In this document: in pieces, positions 15,547-15,830 of the stretch | How the letters are laid out: every line of letters starts with the position of its first letter | Numbering within the stretch: the stretch's first letter is position 1 | Assembly (NCBI GenBank): GCA_937961295.1 | Contig: CALGOK010000141.1 | Location: 1-15,830, forward strand | Direction of reading: 5' to 3' | Length of the DNA: 15,830 nt | Origin: an uncultured Gemmatimonadota bacterium | GTDB lineage: Bacteria > Gemmatimonadota > Gemmatimonadetes > Gemmatimonadales > GWC2-71-9 | Made by a program: the position numbers and the translations under genes | Notes under the pieces: generated by a model | Told to the model about the DNA's origin: nothing | Seen by the model: only the letters and a program-made list of their open reading frames with translations | The model's database searches: none

Positions 15547-15830
15547 TCTATTACTCCTTTAACTGGTTCAACGACGCATTGGACTATCAATTCACCGGCG
15601 GTGGTGGAACAGTGCAAGACAGCGAATCGGTGTATCGCCATACGGCCGGCATCGAGATCCCGTTCTGTTGCAACGCTTTTTCAGTGGAGTTGCGCGTGCC
15701 GATCGAGCATCGCATCAACCAACAGCAAACGGTTGGGGGCGATGACTTCTTTATGAACTTCGCCGGCTTCGGCAATGTGATGATCAACACGAAAGCCTTG
15801 ATGGGCGAGTGTGATTGCTTCGCTTGGAGT
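15543..15830 (+). CDS. Internal fragment of an unrelated-looking protein, both ends missing
   Basis: The plus-strand frame reads 96 codons without a stop: RVYYSFNWFNDALDYQF, then SVYRHTAGIEIPFCCNAF, SVELRVPIEHRI, DDFFMNFAGFGNVMINTKAL and GECDCFAWS at the window edge. There is no start codon or ribosome-binding site. The pattern of aromatic and alternating residues suits an outer-membrane or beta-rich protein. From memory it resembles a planctomycete family with segments like DRVFFNYNYF, RYTPGFEKTF and GNLSLAFKALL; that is recollection, not a search. Codon use and GC differ clearly from all other genes here. The ATG at 15641 on the opposite strand is a shadow of this frame. Confidence 0.65.
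15646..15660 (+). repeat. 15-bp direct repeat, copy 2 of 2
   Basis: This is the second copy of CCGGCATCGAGATCC, here coding AGIEIP in the plus-strand fragment right of the junction. Confidence 0.8.

Noticed and set aside
15546..15641. N-terminal 32 residues of the 365-codon minus-strand ORF
   Set aside because: They are the antisense of the plus-strand fragment, differ in composition from the rest, and give no signal peptide.

Overview
The window is about 70% GC, uses GTG starts freely and carries a SprA-type giant outer-membrane protein, an LptF/LptG pair and large surface proteins with short beta-sandwich repeats. This combination suggests a member of the Gemmatimonadota or a close FCB-group relative, probably an environmental or metagenomic contig. 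The assignment is an inference from protein resemblance, not from a marker gene.

Layout. Positions 1-5554 (minus) hold the N-terminal ~1,850 residues of a SprA-like protein whose 3' end lies beyond the left edge. Diverging from it across ~95 bp is a translationally coupled lptF-lptG pair (5650-8411, plus), the inner-membrane permeases of LPS export; this LptF has a ~185-residue proline-rich insertion. Positions 8412-9068 form a segment bounded by long imperfect inverted repeats with a small unrecognised ORF (8568-8975) inside. An APC-family amino acid permease follows (9103-10434, minus). Diverging from it are ctaB (heme O synthase, 10616-11635) and an ABC exporter half-transporter (11604-13451), which overlap by 32 nt.

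Positions 13474-14447 are a REP/RAYT-like island: a small HUH (Y1) transposase, broken by a single in-frame TAA between the HUH motif and the presumed catalytic tyrosine, sits among at least five two-hairpin palindromic units in both orientations. The units share a spacer but have different, individually self-complementary stems. A strong hairpin then precedes the 3' end of a secreted beta-sandwich/PPC-like protein (minus, 14544 to ~15545).

At about 15530-15546 the sequence changes character. GC falls to ~52%, coding strand switches, and a plus-strand fragment without a start runs to the window end. Both genes lose their N-termini there, so I read it as a chimeric junction (assembly artefact) or a true rearrangement. 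The fragment reminds me of a planctomycete protein family.

Functionally the left half is about the cell envelope: a SprA-type barrel and LPS export diverge from one intergenic region. The centre combines transport with heme O synthesis. The right third is dominated by repeats, a decaying transposase and the junction.
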